This document shows positions 16,696 to 25,569 of a stretch of DNA of 56,399 nt, piece after piece (within the stretch, counting starts at the first letter, position 1; each line of letters opens with the position of its first letter). The translations under genes were made by a program, and so were the position numbers. Source of the DNA: Deltaproteobacteria bacterium (lineage in GTDB: Bacteria > Desulfobacterota > BSN033 > UBA1163). Under the pieces are notes generated by a model. It made no database searches, was not told the origin of the DNA, and saw nothing but the letters and a program-made list of their open reading frames with translations. The DNA lies in contig VGSS01000003.1 of assembly GCA_016874935.1 (NCBI GenBank), positions 1 through 56,399 of the forward strand, read 5' to 3'.

Positions 16696-17625
16696 ATGTT
16701 TTGGAAGAAGAAACGCATTGGGCTTGCGCTTGGGGGCGGAGGGGCCAGGGGACTCGCCCATATCGGCGTTTTAAAGGTTCTTGAGAGGGAAGGGATTCCT
16801 ATTGATCTAATCGTGGGAACCAGTATAGGGGCGCTTGTGGGCGGGGCCTACGCCAGCGGCATCAGCCCGGATGAGTTGCAAAAGAAGGTGGAGGCGTACC
16901 TCCACAGCGCTGAGTTTCGATCTTCGGCGATGAAGGCCTTTGAAAAGGCTCATGCAAAGGGAGAGTTAGGTCTGGCTCAGAAGGTTCAGGCCCACTTAAG
17001 AAGCTGGTTTTATCTGATCCATGCAATGTTTAAACCAGGAATACTTCCTCATGAGGACTTCCAAGCCACCATCAATTATTTTATTCCCGACATCCAGATT
17101 GAAGAAACCCGAATTCCCTTCCGGGCCGTGGCCACCGACCTGGCGAGCGGCGAACAGATCATTTTTTCTCACGGGCCTATGCGGCAGGCTGTGATGGCAA
17201 GTTGTGCTGTTCCAGGAGCCTTTTCACCGCTTAGAGAGGGAGAAAGGCTTTTATCAGATGGAGGGATCATCTGCCTCGTTCCCACTTCCGTGGCAAGACA
17301 GGAGGGAGCGGACATTGTGATTTCCGTGACTGTTGACCGATTTGGTAGCTCGGAAGAATTGCGAAACGTAGTGGATGTCTATTATCGGGTCAGTGAGATC
17401 ATGGGAGAAAAGCTGAGACAAAACGAATTGGCAGAAGCAGATGTTGTGATCCTCCCGGAAGTGGGGGATTCACATTGGTCGAATTTCTCCCAGGCCGTGA
17501 ATTTGATTGATGAAGGTGAAAAGGCAGCGAGGGGAAAACTTGATGAAATTCGTCATGTCATGCCCGGCATAAGAAACTGGCTTCGATTTAAAAAAAGGCC
17601 CAAAGCATACAAAAAGAGAGGGTGA
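16696..17625 (+). CDS. Patatin-like phospholipase, RssA type
   Basis: 309-residue serine hydrolase of the bacterial patatin family, predicted to deacylate membrane lipids. The oxyanion-hole motif GGGGARG (13-19), the nucleophile elbow GTSIG with Ser43, and the catalytic dyad aspartate in SDGG (Asp188) are all present. The C-terminus is basic (RFKKRPKAYKKRG) and may contact membranes. I start at the ATG 16696, because homology begins at MFWKKKRIGLALGGGG; an upstream in-frame TTG at 16678 would add six residues. No operon partner is seen. Confidence 0.9.
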   Translation: MFWKKKRIGLALGGGGARGLAHIGVLKVLEREGIPIDLIVGTSIGALVGGAYASGISPDELQKKVEAYLHSAEFRSSAMKAFEKAHAKGELGLAQKVQAHLRSWFYLIHAMFKPGILPHEDFQATINYFIPDIQIEETRIPFRAVATDLASGEQIIFSHGPMRQAVMASCAVPGAFSPLREGERLLSDGGIICLVPTSVARQEGADIVISVTVDRFGSSEELRNVVDVYYRVSEIMGEKLRQNELAEADVVILPEVGDSHWSNFSQAVNLIDEGEKAARGKLDEIRHVMPGIRNWLRFKKRPKAYKKRG

Positions 17626-17640
17626 AAAGGGAATTCAGGG

Positions 17641-17774
17641 ACTTGTAAAAAGTCGTCATTCCCGTGAAAACGGGAATCCAGAGAATTCTAACTGCATGAA
17701 AATATCCCGCTAAGAGCGGGACTTGTGCAGGAATGACAGAAAACCGCCTTTTTGGACTTTTTCGAGACCATCAA
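17641..17774. repeat. GTCATTCC-hairpin element, copy 1
   Basis: About 134-bp noncoding element. Its left end reads ACTTGTAAAAAGTCGTCATT; its right end on the opposite strand reads GATGGTCTCGAAAAAGTCC, so the ends form imperfect inverted repeats. Inside are ATTCCCGTGAAAACGGGAAT (17659-17678), TCCCGC/GCGGGA (17705-17720) and GTCATTCCTGC on the minus strand (17727-17737). The same end and hairpin sequences recur near 53880-54008, and the hairpin type at 51744. It is interpreted as a MITE-like dispersed repeat. Confidence 0.7.
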
Positions 17775-17782
17775 AGTTAGTG

Positions 17783-19114
17783 TCAGGCCTTCACAATATT
17801 TTTCTTCCACCGCTTCAAATTCCTTCTCACATTGCGGGTATCAATGACAAGGGGGGCGTTCGCAACGACCCATTCATAATCGACCTGGCTATGATCGGTG
17901 ATCACGACGGCGGCATCGATTCGACGAAGCAATGGCTTTGTGAGGGGGGAGGATTTCAATTTGAAATGATACTTCCTGAAAGGAGGGAGAACCGGGATAA
18001 AGGGGTCGTGATAGAGAAGGGTTGCTCCTTTATTCTGAAGGAGCTCCATGATGGTTAGGGCAGGGGATTCCCTGGCATCGTCCACATCCTTCTTGTAGGC
18101 CACACCGAGAATCAAGATTTTAGACCCCTTGAGGCTTTTTCCTCTTTCATTCAGGGCATCGACAATCCTGGAGACCACGTAGTAAGGCATCGAGACATTG
18201 ATTTCACCGGCAAGCTCAATAAACCGGGTTGTGAAGTCGTATTCCTTGGCCTTCCACGAAAGATAGAAGGGATCGATGGGGATGCAGTGGCCCCCCATGC
18301 CAGGGCCCGGATAGAAGGGCGAGAACCCGAAAGGTTTGGTGCTGGCGGCTTCAATGACCTCCCAGATATCGATGCCCATTCGATCTGTCAGCATCTTCAG
18401 TTCATTGACCAGGGCAATATTGACGCCCCGATAGATGTTTTCAAGAAGTTTGGTCAGTTCAGCCACTCGAGGTGAGGAGACCGGAACAATCTTTTGAATA
18501 GCCTGACGGTATAGCGCTGTGGCGGTTTTTTTGCAGGATGGAGTGACGCCGGAGACCACCTTTGGGATCTGGGAGGTGGTAAATCCTTTATTTCCCGGGT
18601 CTTCTCTTTCCGGAGAGTAGCCGAGGAAAAAATCTTTTCCAATCTTCAAGCCAGTGAATTCCAGTTGAGGCAGGATCAATTCTTCCGTTGTGCCGGGGTA
18701 AGTGGTGCTCTCAAGAACGATCAATTGACCTTTTCTCAAACAGGATTGGATGGAATCGGTCGTTTTTTCTATGTATTGCAGGTCAGGCTCTTTCTTTTCT
18801 GTTAAGGGGGTGGGAACACAGATCAGAATGCAATCCGGTTCGTTGAGACGGGAGAAATCGTCTGTCACATCGAATTGACCGTTCCTAAAAAAGGTTGAAA
18901 TGCCAGAGGATGGGATGGTTTTTATGTAGCTTCGCCCTTGCTTCAGGGAAGAGACCTTCCCTGAATCGACATCGAACCCCAAAACCTTATAGCCCACCTC
19001 ACAAAACCTGAGGACCAGAGGAAGGCCCACATATCCCAGGCCGATTACTCCAATCTTGGCTTCCTTTTTAAGGATTTTATCTGTCAGTTGAACGACCATT
19101 TTTCTGTTAGTCAT
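17783..19114 (-). CDS. UDP-sugar (UDP-GlcNAc/UDP-ManNAc-type) 6-dehydrogenase
   Basis: 443-residue NAD-dependent nucleotide-sugar dehydrogenase that oxidises C6 of a UDP-hexose to the uronic acid for surface polysaccharide synthesis. The N-terminal Rossmann motif is IGVIGLGYVGLPL. The middle shows VLESTTYPGTTEE, GYSPEREDPGN and the catalytic cysteine in GPGMGGHCIPIDPFYL. The C-terminal domain has ILILGVAYKKDVDDARESPA. These match the WbpA/WecC-like group rather than UDP-glucose dehydrogenases. I start at the ATG 19114, preceded by AAAGGAT; an upstream TTG at 19144 lacks support. It lies 121 bases downstream of a DegT aminotransferase on the same strand, suggesting a diamino- or amino-uronate pathway. 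Confidence 0.88.
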   Translation of the reverse strand: MTNRKMVVQLTDKILKKEAKIGVIGLGYVGLPLVLRFCEVGYKVLGFDVDSGKVSSLKQGRSYIKTIPSSGISTFFRNGQFDVTDDFSRLNEPDCILICVPTPLTEKKEPDLQYIEKTTDSIQSCLRKGQLIVLESTTYPGTTEELILPQLEFTGLKIGKDFFLGYSPEREDPGNKGFTTSQIPKVVSGVTPSCKKTATALYRQAIQKIVPVSSPRVAELTKLLENIYRGVNIALVNELKMLTDRMGIDIWEVIEAASTKPFGFSPFYPGPGMGGHCIPIDPFYLSWKAKEYDFTTRFIELAGEINVSMPYYVVSRIVDALNERGKSLKGSKILILGVAYKKDVDDARESPALTIMELLQNKGATLLYHDPFIPVLPPFRKYHFKLKSSPLTKPLLRRIDAAVVITDHSQVDYEWVVANAPLVIDTRNVRRNLKRWKKNIVKA

Positions 19115-19235
19115 AAAGATCCTTTTTAGGGTTCCAGGATTCAAGGGTTCGAGGGTTCAAGTTCTTACCAATTATCTTTCTGCTTATTGTATTACTTGGT
19201 CACTCGGTCCCTTGCCCCCTGGACCCCTCGACCCC

Positions 19236-20378
19236 TTATCTTTTATAAAATGCTTTGATCCTATCTACGACCCATTCCTGTTGATCCTCTCTCAACTCAG
19301 GGAAGATAGGCAGGGCCAAAGTCTCCTCGGCAGCTTTTTCAGAGACCGGAAAGTCTCCCTTGCGGTGTTTTAAAAAGGAGAAGCATTCCTGTAAATGGAG
19401 GGGAAGGGGATAGTAAATGTCCGTTCCGATTCCCTGCTCCGTCAAAAACTTCCTTAGATCGTCCCTTTTCGGGACCCGGATCACATACTGGTGAAAGATG
19501 TGACGGTTTTCATACTGAATGACGGGAAGTTTAACTCCTTCCACCGTTGAAAGAATATCCTGAAACATTGCCTGATAGCGGTTTGCTTTTTTCTGCCGCT
19601 CCTCTGTCCATTTTTCAAGATATTTAAACTTGACAAGGAGAATGGCCGCTTGAATCGTGTCGAGGCGGCTATTGATCCCGATCCATTTGTGATAATATTT
19701 GGGCTGGCTTCCATGGACCCTCAGGAGCCGGACTTTCTCGGCCAGATTGGGGTTGTCGGTAACCACCATTCCCGCATCTCCAAAGGCGCCGAGGTTCTTG
19801 GTTGGGTAAAAAGAGAAGCATCCCAGGTCTCCCATCTGGCCAGCTCTCCTGGGGGCGCTGTCATGATGGGGTTTATACTCCGACCCCAAAGCCTGAGCTG
19901 CGTCTTCGATCACGTATAATTTTTTATCTCTGGCAATCTGAAGGATCGGGTCCATGTCCGTGCATTGCCCGTAGAGGTGGACCGGGATGATGGCTTTTGT
20001 TTTTGGGGTGATCTTTTCCGCAATCCTGGAGGGATCGATATTATAACTCTCCTGGTCGATGTCAACAAAGATAGGAATAGCGCCAAGACGTGAAACAGAA
20101 CCAGCCGTGGCGAAGAAGGTGAATGGGGGAAGCATCACCTCGTCCCTCGGTTCAATACCGGCAGACATTAAAGACAAAAGAAGGGCGTCCGATCCCGAAG
20201 CCGCGCCCACGGCATATCGGGTTCGGCAATAGCCGGCAATGGTTTTTTCCAGACCTTCGATCTGGGGCCCCATGATGAATTGCTGGGTCTTAAAGACCTC
20301 GTTCAGGGCCGATTTGATCTCCTCTTCGATTAAGGAGAATTGAGGGGTTAAATCGAAAAAGGGAACTTTCATCTTCAT
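19236..20378 (-). CDS. DegT/DnrJ/EryC1-family sugar aminotransferase
   Basis: 380-residue PLP aminotransferase acting on nucleotide-linked keto-sugars. Landmarks are VGAASGSDALLLSLM, PPFTFFATAGSVSRLGA, the PLP-contact VIEDAAQALGSEY, the Schiff-base lysine in CFSFYPTKNLGAFGDAGMV, and the C-terminal DIYYPLPLHLQECF substrate block. WbpE, which makes UDP-GlcNAc3NAcA precursors, is the best analogue given the WbpA-like neighbour; the oxidase and acetyltransferase of that pathway are not in the window. The ATG at 20378 is chosen because GGAGAT lies five bases before it; in-frame TTG 20426 and ATG 20372 are alternatives. Confidence 0.87.
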   Translation of the reverse strand: MKMKVPFFDLTPQFSLIEEEIKSALNEVFKTQQFIMGPQIEGLEKTIAGYCRTRYAVGAASGSDALLLSLMSAGIEPRDEVMLPPFTFFATAGSVSRLGAIPIFVDIDQESYNIDPSRIAEKITPKTKAIIPVHLYGQCTDMDPILQIARDKKLYVIEDAAQALGSEYKPHHDSAPRRAGQMGDLGCFSFYPTKNLGAFGDAGMVVTDNPNLAEKVRLLRVHGSQPKYYHKWIGINSRLDTIQAAILLVKFKYLEKWTEERQKKANRYQAMFQDILSTVEGVKLPVIQYENRHIFHQYVIRVPKRDDLRKFLTEQGIGTDIYYPLPLHLQECFSFLKHRKGDFPVSEKAAEETLALPIFPELREDQQEWVVDRIKAFYKR

Positions 20379-20479
20379 CGGATCTCCAATGATTCTGGGG
20401 GAAATATGGTCTTGAAAATAAGACAAAAAAAGGGGATAGTCAAGGCAAAATGTCTAAAAGATAAAAGTCGAACGTAAGG

Positions 20480-20575
20480 GTAACGAGGCCCGTATCGTTA
20501 ATAAAAGGGTACGTTAATCGTCTCTTAATTCTTTGCACGTAACCGTTACCGAATTACGAAACGGGCTTCGTAACC
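20480..20575 (-). repeat. 96-bp inverted-terminal element, copy A
   Basis: Element read on the minus strand starts GGTTACGAAGCCCGTTTCGT and ends in the near-complement (GTAACGAGGCCCGTATCGTT when read from the other end), giving about 22-bp terminal inverted repeats. The core carries AATTAAGAGAC and CCTTTTATTAACGATA. Copy B at 38504-38599 has the same length, 96 bp, with similar sequence along its whole extent. No coding capacity. It fills the spacer between the aminotransferase and trmJ. Confidence 0.8.
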
Positions 20576-20590
20576 TTAACCCCCCTTCAT

Positions 20591-20611
20591 CCCCCCTTAA
20601 GTTAAGGGGGG
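20591..20611. repeat. Perfect C/G-rich hairpin
   Basis: CCCCCCTTAA, one base, TTAAGGGGGG: perfect 10-bp arms. It sits 16 bases beyond the 96-bp element and lacks a T tract, so it is regarded as another small palindromic repeat. Confidence 0.55.
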
Positions 20612-20681
20612 AATATAGGGGGGGTATCGATTCTCATGGTTCGAGGGTGGCCACCCTACGATGAAAGATTGTTAAGAAAAC

Positions 20682-21428
20682 ATGGCAGATATGGAAGCAA
20701 AGATCGATCTCGATAACATCGCCATCATTTTAGTGAGGCCCAGATTTCCCGAGAATATGGGTTCGGTGGCGAGGGCGATGAAAAATATGGGGATTCATCG
20801 ATTGATCGTGGTCGATGGGTGCTCTCCTCTACACATGAATGCCTACAAGCTGGCGTCCGGGGCTGAGGAGATTTTAGAAAGGGCTGAGGAATGTCCAACG
20901 CTCAGCGAAGCGATTTCAGGGATGGAGTGTATTGTCGGAACAACTTCGGAGACCGGAAAAGAGAGAACTCCTCTGCTGACCCCTAAAGAATTAGCAACCA
21001 AACTGATTCCCATTTCAAAAAAGAATTTCATCGGTCTGGTGTTTGGTTCAGAAAAGGAAGGGCTGACCAACGAAGAGCTCTCGCTCTGCCACCTCTATGC
21101 CCGAATCCCTTCTTCCGAGTCTTTTCCCTCCCTCAATCTGGCGCAGGCGGTGATGGTTCTCTGTTATGAGCTCTTTCAATCTTCGGCGGCAACCTTAAGG
21201 CAATCAGCCAAGATGGCTTCTTCCGGACAGATGGAGAAGATGTTCGCCCATATGGAGAGCACATTGTTGAGCATTGGTTTTTTAGAGGAGGAAAATCCCA
21301 AGAGGATCATGAGGACGCTGAGGAGACTCTTCGGAAGAAGCCGGATGGAAGAAAGGGATGTCCAAATCCTCCAGGGCATATGGAGCAGGGTGGATTGGAT
21401 ATTAATGAAGGATAAAGGTCGAGGTTAA
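20682..21428 (+). CDS. trmJ: TrmJ-type tRNA (Cm32/Um32) 2'-O-methyltransferase
   Basis: 248-residue SPOUT-class RNA methyltransferase. Motif 1 is IAIILVRPRFPENMGSVARA with the conserved Asn-Glu-x-Gly residues, motif 2 is FGSEKEGLTNEE, and motif 3 is PSLNLAQAVMVLCYE; the trefoil knot lies in this region. A C-terminal helical extension (about 175-245, MEKMFAHMESTL) matches the TrmJ dimer extension, distinguishing it from plain TrmH/TrmL. Predicted to methylate the ribose of position 32 in several tRNAs. The exact target nucleotide cannot be read from sequence. Confidence 0.85.
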   Translation: MADMEAKIDLDNIAIILVRPRFPENMGSVARAMKNMGIHRLIVVDGCSPLHMNAYKLASGAEEILERAEECPTLSEAISGMECIVGTTSETGKERTPLLTPKELATKLIPISKKNFIGLVFGSEKEGLTNEELSLCHLYARIPSSESFPSLNLAQAVMVLCYELFQSSAATLRQSAKMASSGQMEKMFAHMESTLLSIGFLEEENPKRIMRTLRRLFGRSRMEERDVQILQGIWSRVDWILMKDKGRG

Positions 21429-21469
21429 GGTTAAGAGTTAAAGTCTCTCTTAGCCTCAACCTCAGCCTT
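21415..21469. repeat. Inverted repeat between convergent trmJ and slipin genes
   Basis: 23-base arms at 21415-21437 and 21447-21469 are complementary at 19 positions, with most mismatches tolerable as G-U pairs. The left arm includes the trmJ stop. Position between two convergent genes suggests a bidirectional terminator, but T tracts are missing. GAGGTTAAGG-type sequence is also typical of dispersed repeats. Confidence 0.5.
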
Positions 21470-21494
21470 ATATTTAGCATTTGCCGTATTCTCA

Positions 21495-22250
21495 CTACTT
21501 CTTTATGAAGGGTGTGAGGAGGTCGATCGGGACCGGGAAGATAATGGTCGAGTTTTTCTCAGTGGCCACCTCGGTCAAGGTCTGAAGAAATCTCAACTGG
21601 ATTGTGGCCGGATTTTTACTGATGACATCTGCCGCCTCGGCCAATTTTGCAGAGGCCTGGGATTCACCTTCCGCATGGATGATTTTAGCTCTTTTCTCTC
21701 TTTCTGCTTCGGCCTGTTTTGCAATGGCCCTCTGCATCTCTGCGGGTAGATCAACAGACTTGGTTTCTACCAGGGAAACCTTGATGCCCCAGGGATCGGT
21801 GTGAGCATCCAGGATCTCCTGGAGTTGAATGTTGATCTTATCCCGGCGGGAGAGCAAATCATCCAGATCGAACTGACCGACAACACTTCGTAGAGTGGTC
21901 TGGGCAAGCTGGGAGGTGGCATAGAGATAGTTTTCGACTTCAGTCAACGCTTTATTCGGGTCGATCACCCTGAAATAAACCACGGCATTCACCTTGACGG
22001 AGACGTTGTCCCTGGTGATGACATCCTGGGGGGGAATGTCGAGGGTGACGGTCCGGAGGCTTACTTTGATTAACTTATCAATTCCGGGGATGATGATGAT
22101 CAAACCCGGTCCTTTGGCTCCGATCAATCTTCCGAGCCGGAAGACAACGCCCCTTTCATACTCCCTGAGAACCTTGATGGCTGAAGCGGCTAAAATGAAC
22201 AAAAAGACGATGAGAAAAAATAATCCTGACGGCAGTCCTGTCATACCCAT
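21495..22250 (-). CDS. Slipin-type SPFH/Band 7 membrane protein
   Basis: 251-residue stomatin-like protein. One N-terminal membrane segment (about residues 9-25) is followed by the SPFH domain: [19 protein letters not shown], then [21 protein letters not shown] and [21 protein letters not shown] charged coiled coil follows ([22 protein letters not shown]), then [13 protein letters not shown]. Such slipins partner with NfeD proteases encoded beside them and organise membrane microdomains. The start has AGGAGG nine bases upstream. It begins 16 bases after the nfeD stop, so the two form an operon. Confidence 0.92.
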   Translation of the reverse strand: MGMTGLPSGLFFLIVFLFILAASAIKVLREYERGVVFRLGRLIGAKGPGLIIIIPGIDKLIKVSLRTVTLDIPPQDVITRDNVSVKVNAVVYFRVIDPNKALTEVENYLYATSQLAQTTLRSVVGQFDLDDLLSRRDKINIQLQEILDAHTDPWGIKVSLVETKSVDLPAEMQRAIAKQAEAEREKRAKIIHAEGESQASAKLAEAADVISKNPATIQLRFLQTLTEVATEKNSTIIFPVPIDLLTPFIKK

Positions 22251-22265
22251 TTTGTTTCCTCCTCT

Positions 22266-23552
22266 TTAGATTTTTTTGACTTTCAAGATTAAATTGTTTA
22301 CGCCGATCACCTGAACCTTCTCCCCGACATCGATAGGCTGTTCAGATTCGGCTTTCCAGTATTCTCCATGAATGGCGACCTTTCCTTCCGGGGCGAGACT
22401 AACCACAACGGTTCCTATTTCCCCTACGATTCCCTCCTTTCCTGTGGTCGGTTTGGTCAGGCGCGCCTTGATTGCTTTTGCAACCGCAAAGATGAAGAAG
22501 GCCGCACTGACGGCTACAGCAGGGATGATGACGCTCAAAGAAATCCTCATATAATCGGTGGGAGAATCGATTAACATCAGAGATCCCAGAAAGAGAGAGA
22601 TCACTCCTGCAACAGACAACAGGCCATGGCTCACCACCTTGATTTCAGCGATGAATAGGATGATGGCAAAGAGAATGAGGGCCAGGCCTGCGAAATTGAT
22701 GGGAAGCATCTGAAGGGCGTAAAAAGCAAGGATGAGAAATATCGCTCCGACCACTCCGGGAAGGATGGACCCCGGGTTCGATAGCTCGAAGAAGATGCCA
22801 TAAATCCCGAGCATCAGCAGGATATAAGCAATGGAGGGGTTTGAGATGATGTCCAGAAAGCGGTAACGCCAGCTCATCTCAAGGGATCGTGGTTTAACCC
22901 CCTTGGTCAAAAGGGTACGGGTGACTCCGTCAAATTTGATCACTTTTCCGTCGATCTTGCTGAGAAGGTCTTGAATATCCGGACTGATGAAATCGACCAC
23001 ATTCAATTTGACTGCTTCCTCTTCTGTAATGGAAACGCTTTTTCTGACTGCCTTTTCCCCCCAGTCAACGTTTCTTCCCCTTGTTTTGGCGATCGTCTTG
23101 ATATAGGAGACCGTATCGTTGACGATCTTTTCACTCATCGTTTTGCTCTCTTTTCCCTCTCCGAGTGAAACAGGGTGTGCCGCTCCGATGTGGGTGCCGG
23201 GAGCCATCACTGCAATATGCGCTGCCATCGTGATAAAGACACCGGCAGAGGCGGCCCTTCCTCCGCTCGGTCCCACATAGACGATGATAGGTATGGCGGA
23301 GGTCATGATTCTTTTGATGATGAGCCTCATCGACTCCATCAGGCCTCCCGGGGTGTCGAGCTGGATAATAAGGCATTGAGCCCCTTTCTCAATGGCCTGA
23401 TCGATCGATTCTGTGATGAATTTGGAGGTGGCCGGGTTAATGATCCCGTCCACTTCAATGACATAAACCGGAGCCTTCTCCTGGGAATAGACGGGGACTC
23501 CTGCGAATAGCAGGATGAAAATGGATAGAATAAATAGGTAGAATCGTTTCAA
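22266..23552 (-). CDS. NfeD-type membrane serine protease (long form)
   Basis: 428-residue protein with signal peptide (MKRFYLFILSIFILLFAGVP), a ClpP-like periplasmic protease domain (VIEVDGIINPATSKFI, LDTPGG, nucleophile Ser102 in ASAGVF, general-base Lys near 142), about four to five membrane helices (230-350), and a C-terminal NfeD OB-fold (VGEIGTVVVSLAPEGKVAIHGEYW). Archaeal homologues cleave the C-terminus of the partner stomatin. It starts with TTG 23552 preceded by AAGGAG. It is upstream of and co-directional with the slipin gene, the classic nfeD-slipin pair. Confidence 0.92.
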   Translation of the reverse strand: MKRFYLFILSIFILLFAGVPVYSQEKAPVYVIEVDGIINPATSKFITESIDQAIEKGAQCLIIQLDTPGGLMESMRLIIKRIMTSAIPIIVYVGPSGGRAASAGVFITMAAHIAVMAPGTHIGAAHPVSLGEGKESKTMSEKIVNDTVSYIKTIAKTRGRNVDWGEKAVRKSVSITEEEAVKLNVVDFISPDIQDLLSKIDGKVIKFDGVTRTLLTKGVKPRSLEMSWRYRFLDIISNPSIAYILLMLGIYGIFFELSNPGSILPGVVGAIFLILAFYALQMLPINFAGLALILFAIILFIAEIKVVSHGLLSVAGVISLFLGSLMLIDSPTDYMRISLSVIIPAVAVSAAFFIFAVAKAIKARLTKPTTGKEGIVGEIGTVVVSLAPEGKVAIHGEYWKAESEQPIDVGEKVQVIGVNNLILKVKKI

Positions 23553-23573
23553 AATTTTGTCTCCTTTTTAGAC

Positions 23574-23602
23574 AGAATATCCCAAAATGCAGGGATTGTC
23601 AA
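23574..23602 (-). promoter_or_regulatory. Promoter for the nfeD-slipin operon
   Basis: Minus strand TTGACA (23602-23597), 17-base spacer, TATTCT (23579-23574). The expected start site is about 15 bases upstream of the nfeD TTG start, leaving room for the AAGGAG ribosome binding site. Confidence 0.6.
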
Positions 23603-23626
23603 ATTGTAGAAAACCTTCCTCTTTTT

Positions 23627-24382
23627 CTAAATCGTCACTTTCATCATATCTTCGGCCAGAATGACCTCTCCCGGGTAGACCTGTCTGCACTGGTTTAAAA
23701 TGTCATATTGGTCACAGATGGGATAGAGGTGGGTGAGGAGCAATCTTTTACAGCGGGATTCTTGTGCAATTCTTCCGGCGAGAGAGGGAGTGAGATGGCC
23801 ATCCACCTTTTTTTCATCGGGGAAGGAACATTCCAGGACGAGGAGATCTGCCTCAGAGGCGAGGTTCACAATATTTTCACAGTAGTCCGTATCGCCGGAG
23901 ATGACAATCGACTTTCCATCTCTCCATTCGATTCGATAACCAACACTCTCCGGAAGATGAACCATGGGTTCCGAGAGAATCTTCATCTCTCCAAAGAGGA
24001 GAGGTTTTGAAGAGACTTCCTTGATCGTTAAATGGTAGGCGCGGGGTTCGATCCAGGAACCATAGAGATCCCTCATCTTATCGAAATGGCGTCTGAATCC
24101 ATGTCCTCCTGCGCAGATCAGCTCTTTTTCACGTGGAAGGTCTCCGTATTTACATGCAAAGAGGATCGGGACGAGATCTGCGGTATGATCGGGGTGGATA
24201 TGTGTGTAGAGGAGGAGATCGATATCCCGGTAGGTGGCCTCCAGCTTCAACATCGTTCTCAGAGTACCGGACCCGCTGTCGATTAAAATTTGGGAATTTC
24301 CCGAGAAGAGAAGGAGGCCAGGAGCCCCCCTCCTTAAAGAGGGAACTCCTGTTCCTGAGCCGAGAATAATCAGTTCAGACAA
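23627..24382 (-). CDS. MBL-fold metallohydrolase, ribonuclease Z-like
   Basis: 251-residue metallo-beta-lactamase-fold protein. The metal motif THIHPDHTADL (His61, His63, Asp65, His66) is followed by a later histidine in EPMVHLPESVGY, the GDTDYCENI block (aspartate ligand) and the terminal LLLTHLYP. This matches the RNase Z/arylsulfatase-like subgroup, but the long flexible arm of true tRNase Z is missing, so the substrate is unknown. The TTG at 24382 is the start, with TGAGGA upstream. It has the same direction as nfeD-slipin, 74 bases before nfeD, but that operon has its own promoter. Confidence 0.85.
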   Translation of the reverse strand: MSELIILGSGTGVPSLRRGAPGLLLFSGNSQILIDSGSGTLRTMLKLEATYRDIDLLLYTHIHPDHTADLVPILFACKYGDLPREKELICAGGHGFRRHFDKMRDLYGSWIEPRAYHLTIKEVSSKPLLFGEMKILSEPMVHLPESVGYRIEWRDGKSIVISGDTDYCENIVNLASEADLLVLECSFPDEKKVDGHLTPSLAGRIAQESRCKRLLLTHLYPICDQYDILNQCRQVYPGEVILAEDMMKVTI

Positions 24383-24476
24383 TCTTTTTCCTCAAGTGAT
24401 GGAATAAAATTAAAACTAACACAAAATGAAAATATTTTAAACCCGAATCAATTGACATCCTGAGGTTTTTTAAATT

Positions 24477-25547
24477 ATGGTGGAAGCAATGACAAAAACC
24501 GGAAGCATGGTCGAAATCGACGGTTCTTATGGAGAAGGAGGAGGGCAGATATTAAGAACCGGTCTCGCTTACTCCGCCATCCTGAGTAAGCCGATTAAAA
24601 TTACTCGTATCCGGGCGGGACGGAAAAATCCGGGACTACAGCCCCAGCACCTGAAAAGCATAGAAGCGCTGGCAAAGATTACAAAAGCCAGAACAGATGG
24701 GGTTAAAATCGGGTCGAATGGCATTACCTTTATCCCCGAAGAGATTGTTCCCGGTCACTACGAATTCGACATAGGAACAGCAGGCTCTGTGACACTTCTT
24801 CTTCAGACGCTTCTTCTTCCCCTTTCTCTTTGTCAATTGAGTTCCAGTTTAGTTCTGACAGGGGGGACGCATGTGGAGTGGAGTCCCCCTTTTGGTTATC
24901 TCTCCGAAATTCTTTTCCCTCCACTTGCTTCGATGGGGATTCAAGCAAAGGCTGAGATCGGAAAGTGGGGTTGGTATCCAAGGGGGGGCGGCCGAATAGA
25001 GATTGAGATTCATCCCGCTTCTGATTTGAGCCCTGTCTTATTGAACCATCGTGGTTTCCTGAAGAGAATTTATGGCATTTCGGCTATCTCCAATCTTCCG
25101 AACCATGTGGCTGAGAGGCAGAGGGACCGTGCCTTGAAAAGAATAGAAAGGGATTTGAAGCTGGAAGCAGAAATTGAGATTCTTTCTGAGATTCCTTCGA
25201 GTGGTCCGGGATCGTTCCTCTTTCTTGTTGCCGAATCAGAGGGAGTGAAGGCAGGGTTCTCATCCCTGGGAAGAAAGGGGAAGAGGGCAGAGGAGGTGGC
25301 TGACGAGGCGGTCGATTCCCTGAAGGAGTATATGGAGTCTGACGGCTGTGTCGATCCTCATCTGGCAGACCAGCTCGTTCCATTTATGGCGTTTGCGAAG
25401 GGAAGTTCCTCTTTCACCACCACCCGTATTACCGAACACCTATTGACGAATCTCTGGGTCATTGAACACTTCCTGAAAATTTCCGTATCGAGATCGGGAA
25501 ATAAGGGAGAAAGAGGGAGGATTGACTTGATTCCTGCATCGTATTAA
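24477..25547 (+). CDS. rtcA: RNA 3'-terminal phosphate cyclase
   Basis: Converts RNA 3'-phosphate ends to 2',3'-cyclic phosphates through an adenylated enzyme and is used in RNA repair. The 356-residue protein has the signature IDGSYGEGGGQILRTGLAYS, RAGRKNPGLQPQHL, and the GWYPRGGG block. The nucleophilic histidine is in TRITEHLLTNL (about residue 321). True start could be 24477, 24489 or 24507; homologues usually begin near MxEIDGSYGEGG, favouring the later ones. No RtcB ligase is seen nearby. It is followed 22 bases later by hflX. Confidence 0.93.
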   Translation: MVEAMTKTGSMVEIDGSYGEGGGQILRTGLAYSAILSKPIKITRIRAGRKNPGLQPQHLKSIEALAKITKARTDGVKIGSNGITFIPEEIVPGHYEFDIGTAGSVTLLLQTLLLPLSLCQLSSSLVLTGGTHVEWSPPFGYLSEILFPPLASMGIQAKAEIGKWGWYPRGGGRIEIEIHPASDLSPVLLNHRGFLKRIYGISAISNLPNHVAERQRDRALKRIERDLKLEAEIEILSEIPSSGPGSFLFLVAESEGVKAGFSSLGRKGKRAEEVADEAVDSLKEYMESDGCVDPHLADQLVPFMAFAKGSSSFTTTRITEHLLTNLWVIEHFLKISVSRSGNKGERGRIDLIPASY

Positions 25548-25569
25548 AATTGGAATAAAGGAGGGATCC

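Noticed and set aside
20582..20611. Rho-independent terminator at the C/G hairpin upstream of trmJ
   Set aside because: No T tract follows on either strand and similar hairpins occur in other spacers, so it is treated as a repeat.
24452..24457. TTGACA just upstream of rtcA as a -35 box
   Set aside because: A -10 box at proper spacing would fall at or after the first possible start codon, and no good TATAAT-like sequence is there.
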